From the NCBI RefSeq assembly GCF_000020725.1, contig NC_011146.1, positions 4,406,001-4,470,000 on the forward strand: a stretch of DNA of 64,000 nucleotides, written 5' to 3'. This document shows positions 25,384 through 34,278 of the stretch, piece by piece (position 1 is the first letter of the stretch; the number at the start of each line of letters is the position of its first letter). The translations under genes were made by a program, and so were the position numbers. The notes under the pieces are model-generated. The model ran no database searches, was not told the origin of the DNA, and saw nothing but the letters and a program-made list of their open reading frames with translations. This DNA comes from Citrifermentans bemidjiense Bem (GTDB taxonomy: Bacteria; Desulfobacterota; Desulfuromonadia; Geobacterales; Geobacteraceae).

Positions 25384-25471
25384 CCCGCATCGCTTACGTG
25401 AAAAAGTCTCCATCGTACGCGTTGCGAGATTTGCACTGACGGCGGTCAATTCAACACAGGAGTGAAAGTAA

Positions 25472-25690
25472 ATGTCCGATTGCGAACTTCTTTCCGGTTG
25501 CATCTTCTTCAACGACCGGATGGCAAACATGCCTTCTACCAGCAACGTGTTCAAAATGATGTATTGCAACGGCAACTTCGAGGGATGTGCGCGCTACACG
25601 GTCCGAAAGGAAGCGGGCAAGGAAAACGTGCCGGAAGACCTCTTCCCCAACCAGATCGATAAGGCGAGGGAGATCCTCGACAAGCGTTGA
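25472..25690 (+). CDS. Small conserved hypothetical protein with four cysteines
   Basis: 72 residues, MSDCELLSGCIFFNDRMANM at the start, with Cys4, Cys10, Cys32 and Cys39. Proteins of this style (MSxCxLLxxCxFFND...YCxGxFxxCARY) recur in anaerobic proteobacteria as I recall. The four cysteines could bind a metal or Fe-S cluster. Function unknown. Clear ribosome binding site (ACAGGAG, 9 bases upstream), good promoter and terminator, so very likely a real single gene. Confidence 0.85.
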   Translation: MSDCELLSGCIFFNDRMANMPSTSNVFKMMYCNGNFEGCARYTVRKEAGKENVPEDLFPNQIDKAREILDKR

Positions 25691-25729
25691 CATTTATTTA
25701 CATTTACGGCAGATGTATTGAAAACCAGG

Positions 25730-25760
25730 CAAAGGCCACGGTAGTCCCGGGGCCTTTTTT
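25730..25760 (+). terminator. Terminator after the 72-residue gene
   Basis: AAAGGCC / GGCCTTT stem (5-7 bp) with a GC-rich loop and TTTTTT. Confidence 0.7.
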
Positions 25761-25810
25761 CGTGCCGAATCCGCCGGGTCCACGCGACCCCGGCGGCAGG
25801 AAGGGTAAAG

Positions 25811-26734
25811 ATGGTTTCTAAAGAACATGACGCTATGAAACGGAGAGCGGCGCGCTTCTCGGTGCTCTCCAACTCGTTGCTGGTGGTGGCGAAGCTGGTG
25901 GTCGGCCTCGTTTCCGGCTCCGTCTCGGTGCTTTCCGAGGCGATACATTCGGGGATAGACCTCATCGCCGCCGTAATCGCCTGGTATTCGGTGAGGGAGT
26001 CGGGCAAGCCGGCCGACGAAGATCATCATTACGGCCACGGCAAAATCGAGAACGTAGCCGGCACCATCGAGGCCCTGCTCATCTTCGGCGCCGCCTTCTA
26101 CATCATCTACGAAGCGGTCCACAAGCTGAAGACGGGCGTCGTCGCTATCGAGAACCTGGGGCTTGGCGCCGCGGTAATGGCGGTCTCCGCCATAGCCAAC
26201 TACCTGGTCTCCAGGCACCTTTTGAACGTGGCCGCCGCCACCGACTCGGTTGCGCTTGAAGCCGACGCGATGCACCTGCGCACCGACGTCTACACCTCGG
26301 CCGGTGTCCTCGCGGGATTGATCCTCATCAAGCTGACCGGGATCGCTCTGCTCGACCCGATCGTCGCCATCCTGGTCGCCCTGATGATAATCAAGGCCGC
26401 CTGGGACCTCACGAAGAGCGCCTTCTTCCACATCCTGGACGTGAAACTGCCGGAGGACGAGGAAGCAATCATCCACGACGTGCTCCAGAACCACCGCGAG
26501 CACATCATCGAGTACCACAAGCTGCGCACTCGCAAGTCGGGCCACATCCGGCACATCGACATGCACCTGGTCGTCCCAAAACAGATGACCGTCGAAAGCG
26601 GCCACGCGCTAAGCCACGAGATCTCCGAGGACATCGAGAGAAATCTCCCGTACAGCCACGTCCTGGTCCATATAGAACCTTGCCCCGGGGGCTGCGAGCG
26701 TTGCACCGTCGAGTGCCCGAAAGTCAGCAAATGA
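25811..26734 (+). CDS. Cation diffusion facilitator (CDF) metal exporter
   Basis: 307 residues. There are six membrane helices with the metal-site motifs of the family: EAIHSGIDL (helix 2), HHYGHGKIEN in the loop, and ADAMHLRTDVYTS (helix 5, HxxxD). A cytoplasmic C-terminal domain (about 205-290) has HIRHIDMHLVV. It exports divalent metals such as Zn, Fe, Mn or Ni by proton antiport. Having His rather than Asp at the first site position favours Mn/Fe- or Ni/Co-type specificities over classic Zn, but this is uncertain. The extreme C-terminus adds a Cys cluster (CPGGCERCTVEC) that may bind metal. Confidence 0.92.
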   Translation: MVSKEHDAMKRRAARFSVLSNSLLVVAKLVVGLVSGSVSVLSEAIHSGIDLIAAVIAWYSVRESGKPADEDHHYGHGKIENVAGTIEALLIFGAAFYIIYEAVHKLKTGVVAIENLGLGAAVMAVSAIANYLVSRHLLNVAAATDSVALEADAMHLRTDVYTSAGVLAGLILIKLTGIALLDPIVAILVALMIIKAAWDLTKSAFFHILDVKLPEDEEAIIHDVLQNHREHIIEYHKLRTRKSGHIRHIDMHLVVPKQMTVESGHALSHEISEDIERNLPYSHVLVHIEPCPGGCERCTVECPKVSK

Positions 26735-26791
26735 CGATCAGCTCCTGAGGGAGGCGACCCGACCGCAGGCAGCGCCTCGCCATCGGTCGGG

Positions 26792-27391
26792 TCATCCGCT
26801 TGAGGCGCCGATTCCCCGCGTGAAGATGTCCAGGTACTGCTGCACCAGCATTTCGTCCTTTTCGGGGGAATGGCTGATCAGGTTCCTGGTCGCCAGGCTG
26901 CTCAGGAAGAAGTAATTCACCATCCCCGCCAGCGCCAGTGCCGCGTTGGTGGGATCGACATCCTCCCGGAACTTCTTCTGCCGGATCCCCTCCTCGATCG
27001 CCCCCGCCATGGTCACGATGACCTCGTCGATTACCGGCATCACCAAGGGCTCGAAAAACGCCGTCGGGTTGGTCAACTCGCTCGTGTAAAAGCGGAGCAG
27101 GTACGGGTTGTTTCTGTGGCGCCCGAAGGTCCAGAGCAGATAGCTCTTTACCATCTCCACCGGGTCCGTCACGCGCTGCCTGATCTCATGGATTTCCTTG
27201 AAACAGGCGAACTGCTGCTGCAACACCGCCTGATAGAGCCCTTCCTTGCTGCCGAAATGGTAGGAGATCATTGAGATGCTGGTCCCCGCCGCGAGCGAGA
27301 GCTCCCGGATGCTTACCCCCTTTAGCCCCCTCTCCGAGAACAGCTGCGTTCCCACCTCCATAAGCTTCTTGTGACATTCCGTTTTTTCCAT
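26792..27391 (-). CDS. TetR-family transcriptional regulator
   Basis: 199 residues. The N-terminal helix-turn-helix (LKGVSIRELSLAAGTSISMI, then SYHFGSKEGLYQAVL) is typical of TetR. The C-terminal ligand domain is helical. The start ATG at 27391 has GGAG six bases upstream; a longer in-frame extension lacks support. It is divergent from the CoA-transferase gene, and the intervening 171 bases hold a TetR-style palindrome next to a promoter. It probably controls that gene, and possibly itself, in response to an acyl-CoA or similar ligand. Confidence 0.9.
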   Translation of the reverse strand: MEKTECHKKLMEVGTQLFSERGLKGVSIRELSLAAGTSISMISYHFGSKEGLYQAVLQQQFACFKEIHEIRQRVTDPVEMVKSYLLWTFGRHRNNPYLLRFYTSELTNPTAFFEPLVMPVIDEVIVTMAGAIEEGIRQKKFREDVDPTNAALALAGMVNYFFLSSLATRNLISHSPEKDEMLVQQYLDIFTRGIGASSG

Positions 27392-27459
27392 GATGACTCC
27401 GGCAGACTGGGTATTGGCGCGTAGACAGTAGCAAAATCGCAGGGGAAATACCAATTTTA

Positions 27460-27488
27460 TTGCAATCAAAACAGCGTGCTGTTATGTT
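27460..27488 (+). promoter_or_regulatory. Promoter of the CoA-transferase gene
   Basis: TTGCAA, 17-base spacer, TATGTT. The start point would fall at about 27495, within the palindrome at 27493-27508, which suits repression by the divergent TetR protein. Confidence 0.6.
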
Positions 27489-27492
27489 GTAT

Positions 27493-27508
27493 TCGAACGA
27501 ACGTTCGA
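27493..27508. promoter_or_regulatory. TetR-type operator
   Basis: TCGAACG-AA-CGTTCGA, perfect 7-bp arms with a 2-base centre, in the divergent tetR/CoA-transferase region just downstream of the -10 box. Confidence 0.65.
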
Positions 27509-27562
27509 TTCCTATTACCATGGAAGCTATGCCACAATAGCTCGTCAGGAGGGTTCCGGAAG

Positions 27563-29125
27563 ATGTCCGAATTGCACAGCAGAATCAGGAAATCCAGCCT
27601 TCGCGGCAGGATCAAGACCGTCGATGAAGTGATCCCGATGTTCAAGAACGGGATGAACGTAGGGTGGTCCGGGTTTACCCCCGCCGGTTACCCGAAGATG
27701 GTCCCCATCGCCCTGGCGGACCATGTGGAAAAGAACCAGTTGCAGGGAAAGCTGAAGTTCAACCTGTACATCGGCGCATCGGTCGGGGTCGAGACCGAGG
27801 ACCGCTGGGCGTCGCTCGACATGATCGACCGCCGCTGGCCCTATCAGACCGGTAAGAACATCCAAGCCGGCATCAACGAAGGGCGCATCCGGATGGGTGA
27901 CAAGCACCTCTCCATGTTCGCCCAGGACCTTGGCTACGGCTTCTACACCAAGCACAACGACGGCCGCCTCGACATCGCCATCATCGAGTGCTCGGCGATA
28001 ACCGAGAACGGCGAGCTGGTCCTCACCGCCTCCTGCGGCGCAGTCCCCGAGATCGTGCAGATCGCTGACAAGATCATCATCGAGATCAACACCTCGATCC
28101 CGAGCTTCGAAGGGTTGCACGACATCGTCGAGCCGATCGCTCCGCCCAACCGCCTCCCCTACCTGATCTGCCGCGTCGACGACCGTGCCGGTTCCCCGTA
28201 CGTCCGCGTCGATAACGACAAGATCGTCGCCATCGTCGAGTCCAACCGTCCCGACAACGGCCGCGCCTTCAGCGAGCAGGACGACACCTCCGAAGCCATC
28301 GCCAACAACATCATCGACTTCTTCTCCCACGAGGTGAAGGTGGGAAGGCTGCCGAAAAACCTGCTGCCGCTGCAGTCCGGCGTGGGCTCCATCGCCAACG
28401 CGGTCATCGGCGGGCTGGCCAACGGCCCGTTCACCGGCCTCAAGGTCTGGACCGAGGTGCTGCAGGACACCATGCTCGACTTCTTCGACTCCGGCAAGCT
28501 CGACTTCGCCTCTACGGTCTCGCTTTCATTCTCGGTCGACGGCTTCAAGCGCTTCTACGACAACTGGGACAAGTACAGCGACAAGGTGATGATGCGTCCG
28601 CTCTCCATCGCCAACCACCCCGAGCCGATCCGCCGCCTCGGCTGCATCGCGATGAACACCCCGGTGGAGTTCGACATCTACGCCCACGCGAACTCCACGC
28701 TGGTAGGCGGTACCCGGATGATCAACGGCATCGGCGGCTCCGGCGACTTCCTCAGGAACGCGTACCTCTCCATCATGCACACCCCGTCGGCGCGCCCGAC
28801 CAAGACCGATCCGACCGGCATCACCTGCGTCGTTCCGCACGTGCCGCACGTCGACCATACCGAGCACGACCTTGACGTGCTGGTCACCGAGCAGGGTCTT
28901 GCCGACCTGCGCGGCCTCGACCCGAAAAGCCGCGCCAAGCTCATCATCGAGAAGTGCGCGCACCCCGATTACAAGCCGCTTTTGCAGGACTACTTCGAGC
29001 GCGCGGCAAAGGACTGCCTGGCACGCAAAGCAGGGCACGAGCCGCAGCTTCTGGACCGCGTCTTCAAGATGCAGGTGAACCTGGCCCAGAAAGGGACCAT
29101 GAAGATCGACAGCTGGGACATCTAG
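27563..29125 (+). CDS. Acetyl-CoA hydrolase/transferase family protein (probable succinyl-CoA:acetate CoA-transferase)
   Basis: 520 residues matching the AarC/Ach1-type CoA-transferase family in length and motifs ([68 protein letters not shown]). In Geobacteraceae such enzymes activate acetate with CoA from succinyl-CoA, closing the TCA cycle in place of succinyl-CoA synthetase. Citrate synthase in the same window fits this. The start ATG at 27563 follows CAGGAGGG. It has its own promoter, operator and terminator. Substrate specificity is inferred, not visible. Confidence 0.9.
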   Translation: MSELHSRIRKSSLRGRIKTVDEVIPMFKNGMNVGWSGFTPAGYPKMVPIALADHVEKNQLQGKLKFNLYIGASVGVETEDRWASLDMIDRRWPYQTGKNIQAGINEGRIRMGDKHLSMFAQDLGYGFYTKHNDGRLDIAIIECSAITENGELVLTASCGAVPEIVQIADKIIIEINTSIPSFEGLHDIVEPIAPPNRLPYLICRVDDRAGSPYVRVDNDKIVAIVESNRPDNGRAFSEQDDTSEAIANNIIDFFSHEVKVGRLPKNLLPLQSGVGSIANAVIGGLANGPFTGLKVWTEVLQDTMLDFFDSGKLDFASTVSLSFSVDGFKRFYDNWDKYSDKVMMRPLSIANHPEPIRRLGCIAMNTPVEFDIYAHANSTLVGGTRMINGIGGSGDFLRNAYLSIMHTPSARPTKTDPTGITCVVPHVPHVDHTEHDLDVLVTEQGLADLRGLDPKSRAKLIIEKCAHPDYKPLLQDYFERAAKDCLARKAGHEPQLLDRVFKMQVNLAQKGTMKIDSWDI

Positions 29126-29147
29126 TTTCCAGGCATCGCGAATAAGG

Positions 29148-29186
29148 ACGGCAGGGGGCCTCAGGCCACCCTGCCGTTTTTTTTTG
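29148..29186 (+). terminator. Terminator after the CoA-transferase gene
   Basis: ACGGCAGGG / CCCTGCCGT stem with inner GGCC pairing, followed by nine T residues. Confidence 0.9.
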
Positions 29187-29264
29187 TGCGCAGCATCAGC
29201 AAAATGTTTGACGGGCGTGAGGTAAAAGAGTTAAATCACCACCGACTTAGAGGGAGGGTGCCCA

Positions 29265-29672
29265 ATGGCTAGCAAGATCGATCCGGCGACCGTGGAATCC
29301 GGCAGCGCCATATCCATGCTGAAGACGCTGAACATTCACCTGAAGGAGATCGGGCCGACTTTCGCCTTGATGGAGGTGACGGTCTCCGATATCCACAAGA
29401 ATTACTTTGGCGGAGCGCACGGCGGGCTCATCGCGGCCCTTATCGACACCGTTTCCTTCTTCCCGGAACCGCTGCTCCCCTCCGGCAAGCCATGCACCAC
29501 CACCAACCTCAACGTCACCTATGTCAGGCCCGCCGCCGTCGGCGACCTGCTGACCGCTCGCGCGGAACTGGTGCACCTGGGACGCAGGATGGCGAGCGTC
29601 ACGGTGACCGTTTCGAACCAGCATGGCAAACTGGTGGCGCACGGCACAACTACCCTCATGATCGAACCCTAG
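29265..29672 (+). CDS. PaaI-family hotdog thioesterase
   Basis: 135 residues of the hotdog fold. The catalytic-region motif NYFGGAHGGLIAALIDTVSFF and the later NLNVTYVRPAAVGDLLTARAEL are typical of PaaI/acyl-CoA thioesterase-like enzymes that hydrolyse acyl- or aryl-CoA. The N-terminal residue before the GGAHGG loop is Asn, as in the Asn/Asp-type site. Shine-Dalgarno AGAGGGAGGG. It stands near the CoA-transferase but beyond its terminator. Confidence 0.88.
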   Translation: MASKIDPATVESGSAISMLKTLNIHLKEIGPTFALMEVTVSDIHKNYFGGAHGGLIAALIDTVSFFPEPLLPSGKPCTTTNLNVTYVRPAAVGDLLTARAELVHLGRRMASVTVTVSNQHGKLVAHGTTTLMIEP

Positions 29673-29797
29673 CCGTCAACCTCGACTGGAGCCCCGCAGC
29701 GTCCGATTCTCCCGGGACTTCTGCAATGTCGTGTCAAATCATCCACCTACTGCAATTTCTACTGTCATCTTCCGGTTACGGTGGTACACTTCGCAGG

Positions 29798-30508
29798 ATG
29801 AAATTTCTCGCCCTTTTAATACAATCCATACTGCTTGTCGCGATATGGTGCTCCCCGGCCGCCGCGATCGGTCCCGAGAGGCTGGTCTACGACGTCAGCT
29901 GGTCCGGTTTGAATGCCGGAACGGCCGTACTCGAGGTGGCAGCCCAAGGCGACGACTTCCGCATCCTCAATACCATCGCATCGAATTCCTTCGTTTCGGT
30001 CTTCTTTCGCATCGATGACAAGACCGAATCAACCGTCTCCCGCTCGGTGAAACCGAAGTCTTTCAAGGAGAAAATAAGCGAGGGGAAGTTCCGCGCCCAT
30101 AGGGAAGCGACCTTCAACTTCACCACCCACCAGGCCGAGAGCAAGGACCTGCTCACCAACACTGTCAAGCGGGACGCGATAACCGCAAGGACTTACGACA
30201 ACCTCTCCAGCATCTATTTTCTGCGCTCGCTGCAGTTGGCGCCGGGACAGTCGATCTCCTTCGAGATCTACGACACCAAGCATCTATGGAAAGCTGAGGC
30301 GAAAGTGGGGCATCGCGAGGAGATCACCACTTCTTTGGGCAAATTCAAAACCATCATGGTAACGTCGCAGCTGACGCGAGACGGCATCCCCGCCAAGGTC
30401 GGCAACCCCACCTTCTGGTTCACCGACGACAACCAGCACATCCCCGTCCGCATCAAAACCCAGCTGAAGGTAGGCGAGATCACCCTCACCCTGGCAAAGG
30501 AAAAGTAG
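29798..30508 (+). CDS. DUF3108 protein, exported
   Basis: 236 residues. A signal peptide (MKFLALLIQSILLVAIWCSPAAA) precedes a mostly beta-stranded domain beginning ERLVYDVSWSGLNAGTAVLEV, the usual opening of DUF3108 proteins. Near the end NPTFWFTDDNQHIPVRIKTQ is also family-like. Periplasmic, function unknown. The ATG at 29798 has only AGG touching it, so the ribosome binding site is weak, but the signal peptide fixes the start well. Confidence 0.85.
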   Translation: MKFLALLIQSILLVAIWCSPAAAIGPERLVYDVSWSGLNAGTAVLEVAAQGDDFRILNTIASNSFVSVFFRIDDKTESTVSRSVKPKSFKEKISEGKFRAHREATFNFTTHQAESKDLLTNTVKRDAITARTYDNLSSIYFLRSLQLAPGQSISFEIYDTKHLWKAEAKVGHREEITTSLGKFKTIMVTSQLTRDGIPAKVGNPTFWFTDDNQHIPVRIKTQLKVGEITLTLAKEK

Positions 30509-30554
30509 CCGCAGTAACCGCAGCAGGACGCGCTGCCGACGGCCGGAAACAAAA

Positions 30555-30605
30555 AGAGGGGGAGCTTTGACTGCGTCGCGGTCAAGGCTCCCCCTCCTGT
30601 TTTTG
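30555..30605. terminator. Bidirectional terminator
   Basis: AGGGGGAGC / GCTCCCCCT outer stem with an inner TTGAC/GTCAA, flanked by AAAAAG and TTTTT. It is convergent between genes ending at 30508 (+) and 30634 (-). Confidence 0.8.
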
Positions 30606-30633
30606 GTACTACGACGGCGATTTGCTTCGAGTC

Positions 30634-30942
30634 TTAGTTGCGTCTGCCGTGTTTATCGTAATGCGACATGGCCGTATTAAGCAAGCTGCAGAGCTTGCAG
30701 ACGTCCCCTCCGGATCTGGGGAAAAGTTCAAAATAGGTGGGCGCTTTTGGTTTTTGCAGGAGGTGAGCGCAGGAGACCAGCATCAACAGAGCAACGGCAA
30801 TAGTGTGATATCCAAGGAGGGCGCTGTCGTTGCTGTAGATTTCCAGGAAGGAATCGTACCAAGTAGGCATACTGAAATTAGCGTTTATCGTTCCGAGTGT
30901 TTCCATGACGACCGAGCCGATTCTGCTTGCTAAGACATGCAT
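30634..30942 (-). CDS. Small hypothetical membrane protein
   Basis: 102 residues. One clear hydrophobic segment (about 43-62, GYHTIAVALLMLVSCAHLLQ) and a preceding region that may be amphipathic; the C-terminus carries CKLC. An ideal ribosome binding site (TAGGAGAAC) is 8 bases before the ATG. It is divergent from the NO reductase gene by 384 bases. The family is not recognised. Confidence 0.65.
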   Translation of the reverse strand: MHVLASRIGSVVMETLGTINANFSMPTWYDSFLEIYSNDSALLGYHTIAVALLMLVSCAHLLQKPKAPTYFELFPRSGGDVCKLCSLLNTAMSHYDKHGRRN

Positions 30943-31326
30943 AGCTGTTCTCCTAAGCGCTTTGAACCTACTTATTTTACAATGAGACTGACCCCCTGAC
31001 TGCTTCTACTGTTTCGTCCAATGCGGGCGCCGACGCAATCCGTTTTACCGTCCTCGCTTCCTTCTGTTCTGCAATCTGTTTATCTCACTAGACATATATC
31101 GGCGTACTCCGCGAAAAGTAAAGACTTTTTTTCACTACCACGAATTTTTCTCATTTACCCGGTCATTCTGCCCTCCCTACCTCCCTTTTTTCGCCTAGTG
31201 AACTCCCCACAGCGGCACAATGAATAACCCCTTGCAATCGCTTGCATCACCGGGAAGGCAACCTAGAATATCCCGGTAGCGCATTAGAGAAAGCACACAA
31301 TACGGTTTACAGATCAGGAGGTCGGT
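30943..31326. other. Divergent intergenic region before NO reductase, 384 bases
   Basis: Pyrimidine-rich on the plus strand (31060-31200). I looked for FNR (TTGAT-N4-ATCAA), NorR and sigma-54 (TGGCAC-N5-TTGCA) patterns and found no convincing one. TTGCAATCGCTTGCATCA near 31235 contains a direct repeat TTGCA. No gene is apparent. Confidence 0.4.
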
Positions 31327-33618
31327 ATGCATGAACGCGAGCAGAACATGGTGCTGGGAAAAGGATGGCTCATCGCCGCTGTCCTCACTTTCATCTTCGG
31401 GTTTGCCGTCCTGGGCTACCTCGCCTTCCGGAACAACACGGACGGACCGCCCATACCCCGTGAGGTCAGGACCGCCGACGGGAGGGTACTTTTCACCGGA
31501 AACGACATCAAAGAAGGACAGAACCTGTTCCAGAGGTACGGCCTGATGCAGTACGGCACCATCTTCGGGCACGGGGCCTACCTCGGGCCCGATTTCACCG
31601 CGCAGTACCTGCGCATAAGCGGGGAAAAAGCCAGGCTCTCCTACACCGAGCAGAGACTCACCCCGGCAGAGGCGAGCGAGAGGGTGCGCTCCGAGGCAAA
31701 ACAGAACTCCTACGATCCCGGGCAGAACGTGATCACCTACACGCCATCCCAGGCAGCGGCTTACGGCGAGATGATCTCCTACTACCGCGACTGGTTCGGC
31801 CCGTCTTCGACCCAGCAAGGGCTGCGGCGACCCTACCTGAAAGACCCGGAGGAGGTCCGCAAGCTCACCTCCTATTTTTCCTGGGCAGCCTGGGTCTGCT
31901 CCGCGACACGCCCCGGCACTAACCACTCCTATACCAACAACTGGCCCCCCGACAGCCTTGCCGGAAACCAGCCGACCCCTGGCGTCTTGATGTGGAGCGT
32001 GATCAGCCTGGTCGCCCTTCTCTGCGGGACCGGCCTCATCCTCTTCGTGTTCGGCCGCTTCGAGTGGCTGGGATGGCATGCCACGGACACGGAACTTGCC
32101 GCTACGCACCCCGTCCCCGAAGAAGTCTCGCTGACTCCGTCGCAGCGTACCGTCACCTGGTATTTCCTGGTGGTTGCCCTGCTCTTTTTGCTACTGGGGC
32201 TCCTTGGCGGAGTCAACGCCCACTATCACGTCGAGCGGGCCGGTTTTTACGGGCTCTCGCTTGCCGAATGGCTCCCCTACAACCTTTCCAGGATGTGGCA
32301 TGTCCAGTTGGCGCTCTTTTTCGTCGCCTCCAGCTTCCTCGCCATGGGGATCTTCCTCACTCCCATGATCGCCGGCAAAGAGCCGCGGCATCAGGACAAG
32401 CTCGCCCTGATCCTTTTGGGGGCGCTGGTAGTGGTCGTATTCGGGTCGATGTCAGGTGAAGCGGTCAGCCTGCAGGGGCTTCTCGGCACCAACAGCCCCT
32501 GGTTCTGGATGGGTTCCCAGGGATGGGAATACCTCGACCTCGGGCGCCTCTGGCAGATCCTTTTGACCGCCGGGATGCTGATCTGGTTGCTGATCCTCGT
32601 CCGCGGCATGCTGGACCGGTTGAAGGGTGAGCACCCGGGCAACATGCCGTGGCTTTTCATCTACAGCGCCATCTCCATACCTCTTTTCTATGCCGCCGGC
32701 ATGTTCTACGGTAAGGGGACCCCCTTCAATCAGATCGAGTTCTGGAGGTTCTGGGTGGTCCACCTCTGGGTCGAGGATTTCCTGGAACTCTTCACCACCA
32801 TCATGGTCGCCTATGTCTTCATGCTGCTCGGCGTGGTCAGGGTGCGGGTGGCAACGACCATCGTCTACCTCGATATCATCCTCTACTCGCTAGGGGGTGT
32901 CATCGGGACCATGCACCATCTCTATTTCAGCGGAACTCCCGAGATACACATGGCGCTGGGCGCCTTCTTCTCCGCCATGGAAGTAATCCCCCTGCTGCTC
33001 CTCACCTACGAGGCCTGGAAGTTCATGCGGCTCGGAGCACCCGCGGGAGGTTCCATGCTGAGCACAACGGCGGAGATGTTCCCGCACAAGTGGGCCGTAA
33101 TGTTCCTGATAGCCGTCGGATTCTGGAACTTCCTCGGGGCGGGGGTCTTCGGTTTCCTTATCAACCTCCCCATCGTCAGCTACTACGAGATCGGCACCCA
33201 GTGGACCGCCAATCACGGACACGGCGCGATGATGGGGGTCTACGGGATGCTTTCTCTCGGGTTCTTCATGTTCGTAGCCCGCTACTTCCTCCCCCTGGAC
33301 AAGGCGAGCAACACCGCCATGGGCATCGCCTTCTGGTGCACGAACCTGGGGCTTGCCCTGATGCTGTTTATAAACCTCTTTCCCGTCGGGATGCTGCAGA
33401 TCAACCAGATCCTCGCCACCTCGTACTGGGAAGGGCGCGAGCCTGCTTTCTTCATGCTCCCCATGGTTCGGATCTTCGAATGGCTGCGGTTGCCCGGCGA
33501 CGCGCTCTTCATAATAGGCATCTTGCCCGTCGTATATCTCGCCGTCCGCATGTTCCTGAACCGCAATCGGGGAGTTGTGAGGCCCGCGGAAGAAAAACAG
33601 GGGAAAGTAGCCCCCTGA
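31327..33618 (+). CDS. norB: Quinol-dependent nitric oxide reductase (qNOR)
   Basis: 763 residues, the single-chain quinol-oxidising type that reduces 2 NO to N2O. An N-terminal membrane helix (about 12-32) and a periplasmic domain of about 190 residues replace the cytochrome subunit of cNOR. Then about 13 helices carry the heme-copper-oxidase-like core. Key residues: His479 and Glu483 (HLWVED), His530-His531 (MHHLYF), and His630 and His632 (NHGHGAMMG) for the non-heme iron and hemes b. Shine-Dalgarno CAGGAGG. No norC, norD or norQ neighbours. Likely protects against NO rather than supporting denitrification. Confidence 0.95.
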   Translation: MHEREQNMVLGKGWLIAAVLTFIFGFAVLGYLAFRNNTDGPPIPREVRTADGRVLFTGNDIKEGQNLFQRYGLMQYGTIFGHGAYLGPDFTAQYLRISGEKARLSYTEQRLTPAEASERVRSEAKQNSYDPGQNVITYTPSQAAAYGEMISYYRDWFGPSSTQQGLRRPYLKDPEEVRKLTSYFSWAAWVCSATRPGTNHSYTNNWPPDSLAGNQPTPGVLMWSVISLVALLCGTGLILFVFGRFEWLGWHATDTELAATHPVPEEVSLTPSQRTVTWYFLVVALLFLLLGLLGGVNAHYHVERAGFYGLSLAEWLPYNLSRMWHVQLALFFVASSFLAMGIFLTPMIAGKEPRHQDKLALILLGALVVVVFGSMSGEAVSLQGLLGTNSPWFWMGSQGWEYLDLGRLWQILLTAGMLIWLLILVRGMLDRLKGEHPGNMPWLFIYSAISIPLFYAAGMFYGKGTPFNQIEFWRFWVVHLWVEDFLELFTTIMVAYVFMLLGVVRVRVATTIVYLDIILYSLGGVIGTMHHLYFSGTPEIHMALGAFFSAMEVIPLLLLTYEAWKFMRLGAPAGGSMLSTTAEMFPHKWAVMFLIAVGFWNFLGAGVFGFLINLPIVSYYEIGTQWTANHGHGAMMGVYGMLSLGFFMFVARYFLPLDKASNTAMGIAFWCTNLGLALMLFINLFPVGMLQINQILATSYWEGREPAFFMLPMVRIFEWLRLPGDALFIIGILPVVYLAVRMFLNRNRGVVRPAEEKQGKVAP

Positions 33619-33692
33619 CCGGCGCGAGAGAGAGAACCGCCCCCGGCTGTGCACCATTTTAAGGCCGGGACCATGGATTCTGCGACAGAACT

Positions 33693-33727
33693 AAAAAAGG
33701 CCGTCCCTAACCAGAGGCGGCCTTTTT
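33693..33727. terminator. Bidirectional terminator after norB
   Basis: AAAAAGGCCG / CGGCCTTTTT stem with a 13-15 base loop, between convergent genes (33618 + and 33748 -). Confidence 0.85.
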
Positions 33728-33747
33728 CATTGGAGCGGATTTGGAGA

Positions 33748-34278
33748 TCAGAGCAGCCACTTAACCACGGCAACAGCCACGACGATGCCGATGAAGTCGG
33801 CGGTCAGGCAGACGGGGATCAGGTACTTGGTCTTCTTGATTCCCACGGCGCCCAAGTAGACAGCCAGCACGTAAAAGGTCGTTTCTGCACTTCCCATGAT
33901 GACCGCCGTCATCTTGGTGGCCACGGAATTGGGACCGGTGGTCTTCACGATGTCGGTAAAGAGGGCCGTAGAGGCGCTCCCCGACAAGGGTTTGATGATG
34001 GCCATGGAAACGACTTCGATGGGGATCCCGGCGAAGGAGAAGAGCTGATAAAAGCCGTTTCTCACCGCGTCGAAGGCGCCCGAGGCCTGAAAGCCCTTGA
34101 TGACGATGAAGATGGTCAGAAGGTACGGGAAGATGTTCAAGATAATCCCCGGTCCTTCCTTCGCCCCCGCGACAAACGAGTCGTAGACGCGGACCTTTTT
34201 GAAGGTGCCGTAGCAGATGGTGAACAGTATGAACAGCGGGATGATGAGCAGCGAGAGGTAATTGACGCCTTCGATCAT
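33748..34278 (-). CDS. spmB: SpmB-like membrane protein (nucleoside-recognition/Gate domain)
   Basis: 176 residues with four to five hydrophobic helices. Motifs such as KEGPGIILNIFPYLLTIFIVI, KPLSGSAST and MGSAETTFYVLAVYLGAVGIKKTKY are those of spore maturation protein B. In non-sporulating bacteria the SpmA/SpmB pair is of unknown function; transport across the inner membrane is a common guess. Start ATG at 34278 overlaps the spmA stop by four bases. Confidence 0.88.
   Translation of the reverse strand: MIEGVNYLSLLIIPLFILFTICYGTFKKVRVYDSFVAGAKEGPGIILNIFPYLLTIFIVIKGFQASGAFDAVRNGFYQLFSFAGIPIEVVSMAIIKPLSGSASTALFTDIVKTTGPNSVATKMTAVIMGSAETTFYVLAVYLGAVGIKKTKYLIPVCLTADFIGIVVAVAVVKWLL

Noticed and set aside
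31200..31260. Sigma-54 or FNR site upstream of norB
   Set aside because: GGCAC and TTGCA are 13 bases apart instead of 5, and no TTGAT-N4-ATCAA palindrome exists.
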